From Planctomycetota bacterium (lineage in GTDB: Bacteria; Planctomycetota; Planctomycetia; Planctomycetales; Planctomycetaceae), in assembly GCA_027618475.1 (NCBI GenBank), contig JAQCEJ010000010.1, forward strand, positions 26,464 through 90,463: 64,000 bases of DNA. The letters run 5' to 3'. How positions within the stretch are numbered: the stretch's first letter is position 1; the number at the start of each line of letters is the position of its first letter. Below, piece by piece: positions 35,492-45,252 of the stretch. The translations under genes were made by a program, and so were the position numbers. The notes under the pieces are model-generated. The model made no database searches, had not been told where the DNA came from, and was given only the letters and a program-made list of their open reading frames with translations.

Positions 35492-37609
35492 ATGAATCCT
35501 TCTGTTTCTCGATTTATCAATCGCGAATTGAGCTGGTTGGAATTTAATCAGCGCGTACTGGACGAAGCGTGCGACGATAGCGTTCCGTTGCTCGAACGGC
35601 TCAATTTTCTCGCGATCACGGCGTCAAATCTCGACGAATTTGCCATGGTTCGCGTCGGTAGCCTGAGGATGCTATCGCAGAAAGGAAGCAGCAATCCCGA
35701 CCCGGCAGGCATGACCCCTGACCAACAACTCGCCGCCGTCAGTATACGTATGCACGAAATGGTGAAGAATCAATACTCCCATTACAACGACGTGCTTGCT
35801 CCGGCGCTTGCGATGGCCGGTATCAAACGGCTGCGTCCTTCCGAATTGAATGAGCGGCAACACAAAGTTGTGCTACATCAATTCGAGAACGAAATCTATA
35901 CGGTACTGACGCCGATTGCCGTTACATCCGATGAAGACTGTCCGTGGCTGCTGAATCAAACGCTGAACATGTCAGTGCGTCTGAGCCCTGCCTCGGAAGA
36001 CGACGGTACAGACCGCTTTGCCATTATTCCATTCGCCCGGTTTGGTTATCGTTTTATGACTGTTCCTTCGGACGGAGGGTACGAATACATGCTGCTGGAA
36101 GACGTCGTTGAGATGTTCATCCAGCGGTTTTTTCCAGGTGAAAAAATTCTCGAAACGTCGATGTTCCGCATCACGCGGAACGCCGATCTCAGCATTCGCG
36201 ACGATCTCGCCGGCGATCTTCTCGCCGAGATGGAAGAAATTCTCGATGCGCGTAAACAAGCCGATTGTGTGCGCCTCGAACTTGCCGAGAAAACCTCCGA
36301 CAAACTGCTCGCGTTCCTGCAACAGTTGTTCACTGTGGCGCCGACCGAAATTTATCGCATCGACGGCCCACTCGATCTGTCGTCACAGCGTCGACTGAAC
36401 GAATTACAGGGATTCGAACACCTGAAATACGAATCGTGGCCGCCGCGTCTCTCGACGCAGATCGACCCGACCATGAGCATGTTCGATATTCTTTCGCGTC
36501 AAGACGTACTTCTGTGCCATCCGTACGAAAGTTTCGAACCGGTTGTACGCTTGATCGAAGAAGCCGCCGCCGATCCCGACGTGTTGTCGATCAAACAGAT
36601 TTTATATCGCACGAGCAGTAATTCTCCGATTGTATCCGCCCTGATGCGTGCCGCCCAAAAGGGAAAATACGTGACGGCCATTGTTGAACTCAAGGCGCGA
36701 TTCGACGAAGCTCGCAACATCGAATGGGCTCGCAATCTCGAACAGGCCGAGGTGCAGGTCATCTACGGCGTGAAGGGCCTAAAGACTCACGCAAAACTCT
36801 GCGTGATTGTGCGGCGGGAATCGCACGGCATTCAGCGATACGTTCATTTCGGAACAGGAAATTACAACGAGAACACCGCACGATTATACAGCGATGTCTC
36901 GTATCTGACGTCCAACGAAGAACTCGCCTCCGATGCAACCAGTTTCTTCAACGCCATTTCCGGATATTCTCAACCTCTCACATTTCGCCGCATCGAAGCC
37001 GCACCTCTCGGGCTCCGCGATAAACTCCTGGAAATGATTCGTGGCGAAACCGAACGCAAACGCCATGGACAGAAGGGGGCGATTACAGCGAAATTTAATT
37101 CACTCTCCGATCCACAGATCATCGAAGCGCTGTACGAAGCTTCTCAACAGGGAGTGAAAATTCGCTTGAATGTCCGGGGCATCTGTTGTCTTCGACCGGG
37201 CGTTCCCGGTCTCAGCGAAAATATTAGCGTCGTCAGCATTATTGACCGCTTCCTCGAACATGGCCGCGTGTTGTGGTTCTATCACGGTGGCGAAGATCGA
37301 GTCTTTATTTCCAGCGCCGACTGGATGTCGCGTAATCTTGACCGCAGGGTCGAGTTGCTGGTACCGATCGACGATCTCGTCTGTCGCGACCGTTTGATCC
37401 TGATTCTTGAAGACTATTTTCTCGATACCGTCAAATCCCATCGCCTGCTGCCCGACGGCCGATATGAGCCGGTCAAGCCTGTCGGTCGCCGAAAACGTCA
37501 CCGTAGTCAAGAGTCGCTTTACCAGCAGATTTCTGAAGCCGTTCATCAGGCCGAGCAAACAAAAAGAACCGTCTTCGAACCACACCGAGCGCCGGGTGCC
37601 GAGCAATAA
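35492..37609 (+). CDS. ppk1: Polyphosphate kinase 1
   Basis: A 705-residue Ppk1, which makes inorganic polyphosphate from ATP. The autophosphorylated histidine is H452 in VHFGTGNYNENTARLYSD, and the second catalytic histidine is H598 in FYHGGEDRVFISSADW. The N-terminus SRFINRELSWLEFNQRV and the middle SFEPVVRLIEEAA are also diagnostic. A frame open from 35408 precedes it, but the ATG at 35492 gives the standard Ppk start. It follows ppx on the same strand, as in many bacteria. Its stop is only five bases from the stop of a convergent oxidoreductase gene. Confidence 0.98.
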   Translation: MNPSVSRFINRELSWLEFNQRVLDEACDDSVPLLERLNFLAITASNLDEFAMVRVGSLRMLSQKGSSNPDPAGMTPDQQLAAVSIRMHEMVKNQYSHYNDVLAPALAMAGIKRLRPSELNERQHKVVLHQFENEIYTVLTPIAVTSDEDCPWLLNQTLNMSVRLSPASEDDGTDRFAIIPFARFGYRFMTVPSDGGYEYMLLEDVVEMFIQRFFPGEKILETSMFRITRNADLSIRDDLAGDLLAEMEEILDARKQADCVRLELAEKTSDKLLAFLQQLFTVAPTEIYRIDGPLDLSSQRRLNELQGFEHLKYESWPPRLSTQIDPTMSMFDILSRQDVLLCHPYESFEPVVRLIEEAAADPDVLSIKQILYRTSSNSPIVSALMRAAQKGKYVTAIVELKARFDEARNIEWARNLEQAEVQVIYGVKGLKTHAKLCVIVRRESHGIQRYVHFGTGNYNENTARLYSDVSYLTSNEELASDATSFFNAISGYSQPLTFRRIEAAPLGLRDKLLEMIRGETERKRHGQKGAITAKFNSLSDPQIIEALYEASQQGVKIRLNVRGICCLRPGVPGLSENISVVSIIDRFLEHGRVLWFYHGGEDRVFISSADWMSRNLDRRVELLVPIDDLVCRDRLILILEDYFLDTVKSHRLLPDGRYEPVKPVGRRKRHRSQESLYQQISEAVHQAEQTKRTVFEPHRAPGAEQ

Positions 37610-37614
37610 TCAAC

Positions 37615-38757
37615 TCACACGATTTCGACACGCTCTCCGCGCTCGGCAGATTCGTATGCCGCAAGAATTACGCGGATCGCCCGGGCACCGATTTCGATCG
37701 GCATGTCGCTGGGTCGACGATGTTCGAGACAATCGAGAAAATAACTGAAATCGTCGGGGACTTCGGCTGCAATGACTTCCCAATCCTGTTTTGGGGATAC
37801 CGCTGAACGCTCTTGAGTGCTCGACCAGAAGCCCATCGGGTCTTCGGGATCGGGTTGCGGAGCCCTCCACTGGGTAGTGTCGCAATAAACTTCAAGTCGG
37901 GATGAAAACGCGTCGATTGTCGCCGTGCCATTCTCGCCAACGAGGTGAATCTGCTGAATTCCCGATTGTGGATGACTGCACCATCCCGAGCGTCCGCAGG
38001 TGATAGTCGCCTGTAATCCGTTCGACAATGTGACAATTAAAGCCGAATAATCTTCGATGTCATTTTGCTGATGTTCGCGGAAAAAATAATTCGCCGTCGT
38101 CGCGTAGACGTCGGTGACTTTCGCCCCGGTCAACCATTCAAAGAAAACAAGCGGATAATAACCAACGCACAACAATTCCCGCTTTGCATCGAAGAACGTA
38201 AATTGCGACGGTGATGACTTTTCCTGCCGATGCCGAGACAGATCGGCCGTTCCTGAATGACCTTTGGCGAAAAACAATTCGCAATGCAACCCGATCAGTT
38301 CTCCGATGTGTCCGCTGCGAAGCGTCTCGCGTGCCGAGTTGGCCCATGCCGTTCGGACGAGGCTGAATGTCTGATTGAGCACGCCATTTTTGTGAATGGC
38401 AGCTTCAACTCGGTCCAATCCTTCTGCGGTAATCGCCGGTTCCTTATCGGCGTAGATGTGCTTTCCTGCGTTCGCACAGGTGACGGTGAGATCGGCCCGA
38501 TCTTCGTCATCGGCACATATACAGACGAAATCGACGTCATCGCGAGAAAGCGTTTTCGAGAGATCAGTGAAGTATGGGATGCCCAGTTCCGTCGCCAGCT
38601 GGCGGTCTCGAACTTTGCGCTGCGATGATGCTCCGGGAGTTTCTGCGGTGCCGATTAACCGACATCGCGTGTCTGCGGCAAAGGCCCGCGCATAATTCTC
38701 TTGATGCGTCAATTGCCCGCCGAATAATAGTAGTCCGAAAGGAGTGCTATCGCTCAT
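37615..38757 (-). CDS. Gfo/Idh/MocA family oxidoreductase
   Basis: A 380-residue NAD(P)-dependent oxidoreductase. The N-terminal Rossmann domain starts GLLLFGGQLTHQENYARAF and contains IYADKEPAITAEG, with the catalytic-lysine region KEPA in place of the usual EKP. The C-terminal domain includes ALIVTLSNGLQATITCG and GENGTATIDAFSSRLEVYC. No sugar-specific genes flank it, so the substrate is unknown. It converges tightly on ppk1. Confidence 0.88.
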   Translation of the reverse strand: MSDSTPFGLLLFGGQLTHQENYARAFAADTRCRLIGTAETPGASSQRKVRDRQLATELGIPYFTDLSKTLSRDDVDFVCICADDEDRADLTVTCANAGKHIYADKEPAITAEGLDRVEAAIHKNGVLNQTFSLVRTAWANSARETLRSGHIGELIGLHCELFFAKGHSGTADLSRHRQEKSSPSQFTFFDAKRELLCVGYYPLVFFEWLTGAKVTDVYATTANYFFREHQQNDIEDYSALIVTLSNGLQATITCGRSGWCSHPQSGIQQIHLVGENGTATIDAFSSRLEVYCDTTQWRAPQPDPEDPMGFWSSTQERSAVSPKQDWEVIAAEVPDDFSYFLDCLEHRRPSDMPIEIGARAIRVILAAYESAERGERVEIV

Positions 38758-38929
38758 TACAGATCGGTCAAGAAAGAATGTTGTGTCCTTAACATTGCCG
38801 CAAAGGAGAACCGGGTTGATAGGAGCGAGTCTACATGTTGTGTCATTTTATCGATATCTCTATTCAAGAGCGTCCCCTTTCCATGGACGAACTCTTATCT
38901 AATGTCCGCAGTGCAAGTTCCCCGGAACC

Positions 38930-41596
38930 TCACTCGTCGTCGGACTTACCGCTCTTGCTCTTTTTCGCCTTCTTTTTGGTACCGCCGGCTTTTGTTTTGC
39001 GTGCGGCGGTTTTAGTGGGCGATTTTCTGCCGGCAGATTTCTTACCCCGTTTTCCACCACCCTTAGCGGCTTTCTCTGCAATCCACGTCAATGCCTGTTC
39101 GAGCGTAACTGTTTCCAACGGAGTATCTTTCGGTACCGTAGCGAGGATTTTCTTATGTTTGACGTACGGACCATATTTTCCTTCATACAGACCGATTGGA
39201 TCACCATCTTCAGGATGGTTGCCGAGTTCGCGGAGCGGCGCGGCCGCCTGCTTCGTACGAGCCTGTTTGAGCAATTCGACCGCCTGATTGAGGTCAACGA
39301 TGAGAACGTTATCGTCTTTTCCGAGCGATTTGTAGACCTTGTCGTGTAACACGTACGGACCGAAGCGGCCGACCCCCGCCGTCACTTTTTTGCCGCGCTC
39401 TGGGTGTTGTCCGAGATCTCTGGGCAGATTGATGAGCGCTAAGGCCGTTTCAAGCGGCAGCGAATTCGGATCCATATTCTTCGGGATGCCGACCCGCTTC
39501 GGCTTGGCTTCTCCCTCAACGACTTCACCGAGCTGAAGATAGGGACCGAACGGGCCTCTTAGGATATAGATAGGAAGCCCCTCTTCGGGATGCATACCGA
39601 GCGATTGCGGGCCCTGCTTCTTGTCATGAATCAGTTGCTCGACCTTGTCGTTGGTGATATCGGCCGGTGCAACATCTTCAGGAATCGAGGCCGTTACATC
39701 TTCGCCGTTGTCTTTTCTTTCGAGATAGGGGCCGTAACGCCCGACACGGATGTTAGCAGATATCCCCTCGAAATTAAGAGTACATGCCGCACGCGGGTCG
39801 ATGTTTTCCTCGTTCGCTTTGACCTGTTCTTCCAGTCCTTCTTTTCCCGCGTAGAACCGCTGAAGATAGGGGAGCCGATCACGTGAACCGGTGGCGATGT
39901 CGTCCAGTTCCTGTTCCATATCGGCTGTGAATTTATAGTCTACCAGCCGAGGAAAGTAGTTTTCGAGCAATCGCGTGACGGCCATTGCCGTATATGTAGG
40001 AATCAACTGGTTGTTAGCCTTGCGAACGTAACCTCGATCTTGAATCGTACCGATAACGGTCGCATACGTACTGGGACGGCCAACACCTTCTGCTTCCAGT
40101 TTGCGGACGAGTGATGCTTCGGTGAATCGCGCCGGAGGTTTCGTTTCATGAAAAACCGGTTCAAGCTCTTTGCAGTTGAGAGTGGCACTCTCTTCCAAGG
40201 GGGGCAACGTCGAGTCCTGATCATCGAGAACGGCATCGGCATCGTCCACTCCTTCGACATATGCCCGGAAAAAACCAGGAAAATCGACGTGTCGTCCCGT
40301 TGCTCGAAACTCGGCGTTTCCCGATGCAATGGTTACCGTTTGAAACGTAAGTTTCGCCTCGGCCATTTGAGTGGCAATTGTTCGTTTCCAGATAAGGGCG
40401 TAAAGCTTTGCCTGCTGATCGGACAACCCGAGCTCTTCTGCCGTCTTCATCTCGGTCCCGGCGGGTCGAATAGCTTCGTGTGCTTCTTGAGCACCTTTTG
40501 AGGTGGTCGTGTACTGCCGCGGCTCGCTACTCAGGTATTCGTCTCCGTAACGGGTTTGCACGCAGCTGCGTGCAGCGGTAATGGCCTCGGTCGACAGATG
40601 CACGCTGTCGGTTCGCATATACGTGATGTAACCATCTTCATAAAGTCGTTGGGCCGTCTGCATCGTAGCGCGGGCCGTCATACCGAGTTTGCGGTTGGCT
40701 TCCTGCTGCAACGTACTGGTGGTGAAGGGAGCGTATGGGCTGCGAGTCTGTTGCCGTGACTCAACTTGGCTGACGGTCCAGGGGCCTCCCTTGATACTGT
40801 CGAGCAGATCTCTTGCTTCTGTTTCATCAAGCAGCCGGACATCGGCGTTCGGCTTGAGTTTCCCGGTATTTTCGTCGAAATCTTTTCCGGTGGCGACACG
40901 CTGTTTATCGACAGATGTCAAAACCGCTTGAAATTCGGCCTGCCCCGCAGTTTGCAATTGAGCTTTCAGATCCCAGTATTTCCCGCTGTGAAAGGCAAGC
41001 CGTTCCAGTTCACGTTGCACCAGCATACGGACGGCGACCGATTGTACGCGTCCCGCCGAGAGTCCGCGGGCTATTTTTTTCCAGAGTAGCGGACTGAGTG
41101 TATAACCGTAGAGACGATCAAGCACACGGCGTGTTTCTTGTGCCGAAACGAGATTTTCGTCGAGTTGTCGAGAGTTCTTGAGCGCCGTCTGGATGGCTTC
41201 CTTGGTAATTTCGGAAAACACCATCCTTTTAACGGGAATTTTAGGGTTGAGAACTTTGGCGAGATGCCAGCCGATGCTTTCTCCTTCGCGATCTTCGTCG
41301 GTCGCGAGAATCAACTCATCAACATCTTTCATGGCGTCTTTGAGTTCTTTGATGATCTTCTTTTTTTCTGTCGGAACGACATAGAGCGGTTCAAACTGGG
41401 CCGTCACGTTGACGCCGAGCGTGGCCCACGGTTCTTTCTTGAATTCGGGAGGAATTTCAGCTGCTTTCGCCGGGAGATCGCGGATGTGTCCCACGCTGGC
41501 AAGGACGGTATAGTCGCGACCGAGGTACTCGCCAATTTTTCGGGCTTTGGCCGGTGATTCCACGATCACAAGCCCTTTTTGCTTCTTCTTTCCCAC
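38930..41596 (-). CDS. topA: DNA topoisomerase I with C-terminal repeats and lysine-rich tail
   Basis: An 888-residue type IA topoisomerase that relaxes negatively supercoiled DNA. Toprim begins at once ([19 protein letters not shown]), the acidic cluster is [10 protein letters not shown], and the catalytic tyrosine is Y326 in [10 protein letters not shown]. After residue 600 come several short C-terminal repeats of the LGxHPExGxPI/LYxGxYGPYVK form, then a strongly lysine-rich tail. No zinc-finger cysteines are seen, unlike E. coli TopA. The GTG at 41596 follows AGGAGG by four bases; an ATG at 41653 lacks any ribosome-binding site and adds residues with no homologous pattern. Confidence 0.96.
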   Translation of the reverse strand: MGKKKQKGLVIVESPAKARKIGEYLGRDYTVLASVGHIRDLPAKAAEIPPEFKKEPWATLGVNVTAQFEPLYVVPTEKKKIIKELKDAMKDVDELILATDEDREGESIGWHLAKVLNPKIPVKRMVFSEITKEAIQTALKNSRQLDENLVSAQETRRVLDRLYGYTLSPLLWKKIARGLSAGRVQSVAVRMLVQRELERLAFHSGKYWDLKAQLQTAGQAEFQAVLTSVDKQRVATGKDFDENTGKLKPNADVRLLDETEARDLLDSIKGGPWTVSQVESRQQTRSPYAPFTTSTLQQEANRKLGMTARATMQTAQRLYEDGYITYMRTDSVHLSTEAITAARSCVQTRYGDEYLSSEPRQYTTTSKGAQEAHEAIRPAGTEMKTAEELGLSDQQAKLYALIWKRTIATQMAEAKLTFQTVTIASGNAEFRATGRHVDFPGFFRAYVEGVDDADAVLDDQDSTLPPLEESATLNCKELEPVFHETKPPARFTEASLVRKLEAEGVGRPSTYATVIGTIQDRGYVRKANNQLIPTYTAMAVTRLLENYFPRLVDYKFTADMEQELDDIATGSRDRLPYLQRFYAGKEGLEEQVKANEENIDPRAACTLNFEGISANIRVGRYGPYLERKDNGEDVTASIPEDVAPADITNDKVEQLIHDKKQGPQSLGMHPEEGLPIYILRGPFGPYLQLGEVVEGEAKPKRVGIPKNMDPNSLPLETALALINLPRDLGQHPERGKKVTAGVGRFGPYVLHDKVYKSLGKDDNVLIVDLNQAVELLKQARTKQAAAPLRELGNHPEDGDPIGLYEGKYGPYVKHKKILATVPKDTPLETVTLEQALTWIAEKAAKGGGKRGKKSAGRKSPTKTAARKTKAGGTKKKAKKSKSGKSDDE

Positions 41597-42214
41597 AATG
41601 CCTCCTGGGACAGCCCCGGCCTTCGATGCGTAAAAATAGAGAACTGGTTTCATCACCCGGTTGGAGAGGGAATGAGAGTCCAAATTGTCACAACAAACTC
41701 GCTGTTCAATCGGTTTTGAAACCGCCTGCTGCCAACCGCCAAAACGGTGTGGGAAGGGAATTCTCATGGAGAACTCCCTTCCCTTGTCTTCTTCATTTCT
41801 CTTGTGCCAGTGGAATCGACCGTACGTTGCTCTTGCCTGGTTTGACCGCGCGGCTAAAATGCGCGATTCAAGGTCGACGTCCATCGGATTCGTCGTTTTT
41901 TATGAGATGGCATAAATCATTAACTCCGCTCCTGTCAAGCCACTTTCGGTGACGAAGGCAACAGCCGACGCTTTTCAGACCGTGAAAAACGCCCCGGCTC
42001 ATTTGAAATAACTATCAAGCTGTTAACGACTTACCCATCAACATGATCGGCCAGTCTAATATTTCGGAAATCCGAATTCCGACGTCGACTGACTCTCGTC
42101 GCGAACTACTCGGATCGTTATCCTGCAATTGATCCTCTAGAAACACAAGCAAGCACGAGTCAAGAACCCTCGACCACGAGATGGTCTCGAACACAAATTA
42201 TTAAGGACGGCGAT
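41597..42214. other. Divergent spacer between topA and the PpiD-like gene
   Basis: About 620 bases with no supported gene. It contains the topA leader hairpin at 41751-41783 and the promoters of topA (minus) and the SurA/PpiD-like gene (plus). The latter start is preceded by AAGGACGG. I could not place a clear -35/-10 pair. Confidence 0.5.
41751..41783. other. Near-perfect 33-base palindrome in the topA leader
   Basis: GGGAAGGGA (41751-41759) pairs with TCCCTTCCC (41775-41783), and TTCTC (41761-41765) pairs with GAGAA (41769-41773), with one A/C mismatch and a three-base loop. It lies about 155 bases upstream of the topA start codon. On the plus strand it is followed by a T-rich stretch, TTGTCTTCTT, but no plus-strand gene ends here. 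Confidence 0.7.
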
Positions 42215-44707
42215 ATGGCTTCCCCGTTTCATGTCTTTCGGCGACACCAAAAAATCCTCATGGTTGTCTCTACCGGACTGGCAATGTTTTCGTTCATCTT
42301 TCTCGATTCACTTCAGCAATCGAACCAGTCGTCTCCGGTGATTATCGGAATCCTCTTTGGGGGATTCGGAATGTGGATCCTCGGACTTATTCGTGGAAAG
42401 TGGCTCGAATACGCCCTGATCGGTGTCGTCGGCGGAGGTGTCGCAGGATTCATGTTGACGTTTGCCAGCCAACCGGCCCCTCGAGTGACGACGTCGGTCG
42501 GTGATTTCAGCGACGAAGACCTCAACGAACTGATTGTCCAACGGCGAATCGCGAATCAGTTTCTCGAAATGGCGTTTTACGAATCGCGAAAAGCCGATGA
42601 ACTGAACACTTCGCAAATGCCGCGAGGTGCGCTGTTCGCTTACGGCAGACCGCTCGAAGAAGATGTGGTCCTGGGTTATATCCTCACCCAGGAAGCTAAG
42701 CAAATGGGACTGACGATTTCCGATGAAGCGATCGAGCGATTCATCAATCAGGTTACGACCAATCAACTCAGCAAGGTCAAGTTCGACAAAGTGGTGCGGC
42801 AGGAGATGCGTCTCAGTTCGATCGACCTGTTTAATATTCTCCGCGAACAGTTGCTCGCGCGACAGGCGTTGGAAATGACCGCACCGCAAGCCCTGCAAAC
42901 GCCCGAGCAATATTGGGAATACTATCAGCGATTTAAGGTTACACAGGAACTGGAACTGACGGCCGTACCGGTTTCCGCATTCATCGATTCGGTGGCCGAG
43001 CCGAAGGATCAGGAGCTGATCGCATTTTTTGAAGCGAATAAGTCGGTCTTTCCGAATCAGACGTCGAATGGAGCCCCCGGTTTTCGCCAGCCGCGTAAGA
43101 TTTCCCTCGCGTACGTCGAAGCGCGACCCCAGCCGCTCGAAGCAGAAGTCGACGAGGTCACCGACAAAGAAGTGGAAGAGTATTACAATACCAACAAAGA
43201 GTTATATCGGGAGTTGAGCACAAACCTCTTAGAAGAATCCGCATCGGATGACGACCCATTCGAGACCGGATCTCCGGCGGAAGAAGACAAAAATGAGATA
43301 AACGACGACACTGCCGAAGAAACACCGGAGGGAGAAACGACGACCGAAGAATCGAACGACGAAGAAAGCGAAAACGACGAATCGAGCGATTCAGGTGCAG
43401 AACCGGTTCAATCGGCCGGCGAATTCGCGGCGACTGTTTTGTCAGCAGGAGCCAACTTCTCCGTCGCTGACACGGACGACGAGATCACGCTGGCTCAGAA
43501 TGAAGAGGACAACGACGAGACCGAGAACTCCTCCGGAGACGAGACCGCGACGGAAGACGCTCCGCCGAGCGACTCGACTGCACCTGACGAATCGTCAGTC
43601 GAATTTCCGCCAACGACAGGTAAAACGAAATCCTCTCTCTCCGAGCCGACGTATCGCCCGCTGGATGATGATTTGAAAAGCGAAATTCGCAACGAAATCC
43701 ATCGTCGTCGGTTGCGAGAGCTGGTCAATTCACGCATGGATGCCGCCCGAGCGTTTATGTCCGATCTCGCTGAAAAATACAAATTCGCCGAAGATGAAAC
43801 ACAAAAACTCTCTAAGAACGACATGGCGGCCCGTCTGAAGGAATTTGCCGAGAAGAACGGCCTGACGTACGGCGAAGTACCGCAGGCATCGTTTGCAGAA
43901 CTGAGCGATCCCGATAAATATCCGGTGGGGAGTGCCGAAGAACCGAACGATAATCCGCTGTCGTTTGAAGAGACGATGAATGTTCGCGTGCAGTTCTTTC
44001 AGGCCGGCCCCGATGAATTGTACAGCGTCTTTTTGGCGAACGATCCCTTAACCGACGTTGCTTATGCCGTCTGGAAAACCGGTGAACTCGCTTCACATGT
44101 ACCGACGCTCGATGATCCCGGCATCCGTGAGGAAGTCTTGTCCGCCTGGAAAACCGAAAAGGCAAGACCTCTCGCCGAAAAGCGGGCACAAGAGCTGATG
44201 GAACTTTTGAAGGCGAGCCCGCAACCTTGGAGCGAAGCCCTTTCCGAGACAACGGTCACGGGTGAAAAAGAGGGATTGCAGTTGACCGTTCAATCAACAG
44301 AGAAGTTCAGCTGGATGCGGACGACGACGGCACCATCGAGCAACATGTTTTCGCTTCCGGAACCGGTACTTTCGACGATCAGCACGGTCGACAAAGCGGG
44401 AGACGATTTCATGCGGGTGGTGTTTAAAGATTTAAAAGCAAGAGAAATCGGCGCGGTTCCCAACGCGGATCGATCAATTTATTATGTGGTCAAAGTCCGA
44501 AATCGTTTTCCTTCCACAGCGGAAGAAACCGTGACGCTGCGGGAGTCATTTCTGCGGGATGGACAGGACTTTCTCGCATTTGCACCTTGCTACAGACTGG
44601 CAAGTGCCGATGAGCAGCAGGGGCTGGCTAAATGGAGTCAACTGTTAGAAGAAAAATACAACGTTCTCTGGCGGCAACCCGAGACGGACGAAACAATGAA
44701 CAAATAA
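42215..44707 (+). CDS. SurA/PpiD-like periplasmic folding-factor protein with acidic insert
   Basis: An 830-residue protein with three hydrophobic segments in the first 90 residues (about 15-33, 42-60, 66-84), followed by an extracytoplasmic region. The stretch from about 95 to 260 (EEDVVLGYILTQEAKQMGL and NQVTTNQLSKVKF) matches the SurA/PpiD N-terminal chaperone pattern. A highly acidic, serine-rich insert of about 130 residues (345-475) separates it from the C-terminal half. I see no clear parvulin catalytic domain. It is probably a chaperone for exported proteins. The preceding AAGGACGG supports the start. Confidence 0.68.
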   Translation: MASPFHVFRRHQKILMVVSTGLAMFSFIFLDSLQQSNQSSPVIIGILFGGFGMWILGLIRGKWLEYALIGVVGGGVAGFMLTFASQPAPRVTTSVGDFSDEDLNELIVQRRIANQFLEMAFYESRKADELNTSQMPRGALFAYGRPLEEDVVLGYILTQEAKQMGLTISDEAIERFINQVTTNQLSKVKFDKVVRQEMRLSSIDLFNILREQLLARQALEMTAPQALQTPEQYWEYYQRFKVTQELELTAVPVSAFIDSVAEPKDQELIAFFEANKSVFPNQTSNGAPGFRQPRKISLAYVEARPQPLEAEVDEVTDKEVEEYYNTNKELYRELSTNLLEESASDDDPFETGSPAEEDKNEINDDTAEETPEGETTTEESNDEESENDESSDSGAEPVQSAGEFAATVLSAGANFSVADTDDEITLAQNEEDNDETENSSGDETATEDAPPSDSTAPDESSVEFPPTTGKTKSSLSEPTYRPLDDDLKSEIRNEIHRRRLRELVNSRMDAARAFMSDLAEKYKFAEDETQKLSKNDMAARLKEFAEKNGLTYGEVPQASFAELSDPDKYPVGSAEEPNDNPLSFEETMNVRVQFFQAGPDELYSVFLANDPLTDVAYAVWKTGELASHVPTLDDPGIREEVLSAWKTEKARPLAEKRAQELMELLKASPQPWSEALSETTVTGEKEGLQLTVQSTEKFSWMRTTTAPSSNMFSLPEPVLSTISTVDKAGDDFMRVVFKDLKAREIGAVPNADRSIYYVVKVRNRFPSTAEETVTLRESFLRDGQDFLAFAPCYRLASADEQQGLAKWSQLLEEKYNVLWRQPETDETMNK

Positions 44708-44731
44708 CAACCCCCGATTTTTTGTCTGGAG

Positions 44732-44760
44732 TTGCAATTGCAGTAAATTCGCCTTAAAAT
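44732..44760 (+). promoter_or_regulatory. Promoter of the small basic protein gene
   Basis: TTGCAA at 44732-44737 and TAAAAT at 44755-44760 are exactly 17 bases apart, a strong sigma-70-type pair. The start point would fall near 44767, giving a leader of about 125 bases with a seven-pair hairpin (CCGTGCC / GGTACGG, 44829-44852, one G-T pair). Confidence 0.6.
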
Positions 44761-44892
44761 TCCTGATTCGCAACCGTTTGGCGTTGAAATGAGACGATCT
44801 GAGGGGGCGAAGATTACACTCTCTCTTTCCGTGCCAAAATATCCAGGTACGGGATTAACGGAATATCTGCACAGTTCGATCGGAGTAGTAAC

Positions 44893-45144
44893 GTGACGAT
44901 TGATAAGAGTTTAAAACGAAAGGGCCGGTTGGCCCGCGCCCGTAGTGTCCTGAAACGAGACGAACGGGTCGCCAAGATGATGTCTGATGACAAGTGGGTC
45001 TCAGGTCAAAGTCCGCTGGGCCTGCAAAAGACGCGTATTATGAAAACGGTGCTCGGCAAAAAGAAGAAAAAAGCGGCAGCAGAAGGTGACGACGCAGCGG
45101 CCGCGCCCGCCGCCAAAAAGGCCGACGCCGGCAAAAAGAAGTAG
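44893..45144 (+). CDS. Small basic protein of the PVC superphylum
   Basis: An 83-residue protein starting MTIDKSLKRKGRLARARSVL, which matches in length and wording the small basic protein family that I recall as characteristic of Planctomycetes, Verrucomicrobia and Chlamydiae (TIGR04137). It is highly basic and ends in an alanine/lysine-rich low-complexity tail. The start is GTG, preceded by CGGAG at eight bases. A ribosome- or nucleic-acid-binding role is plausible from the charge alone; no function is established here. It has its own strong promoter and precedes the GH3-family gene by 108 bases. Confidence 0.85.
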   Translation: MTIDKSLKRKGRLARARSVLKRDERVAKMMSDDKWVSGQSPLGLQKTRIMKTVLGKKKKKAAAEGDDAAAAPAAKKADAGKKK

Positions 45145-45252
45145 GCCCGAGATTCGAATTGGTGAGATTCGGTCGCTGCCGAAAATTGGGCTCTCGGCAT
45201 TCGAATTCATTAACAGTTTTCGAACCGTAGACTCCCGGGGACGGGTCGTCTT

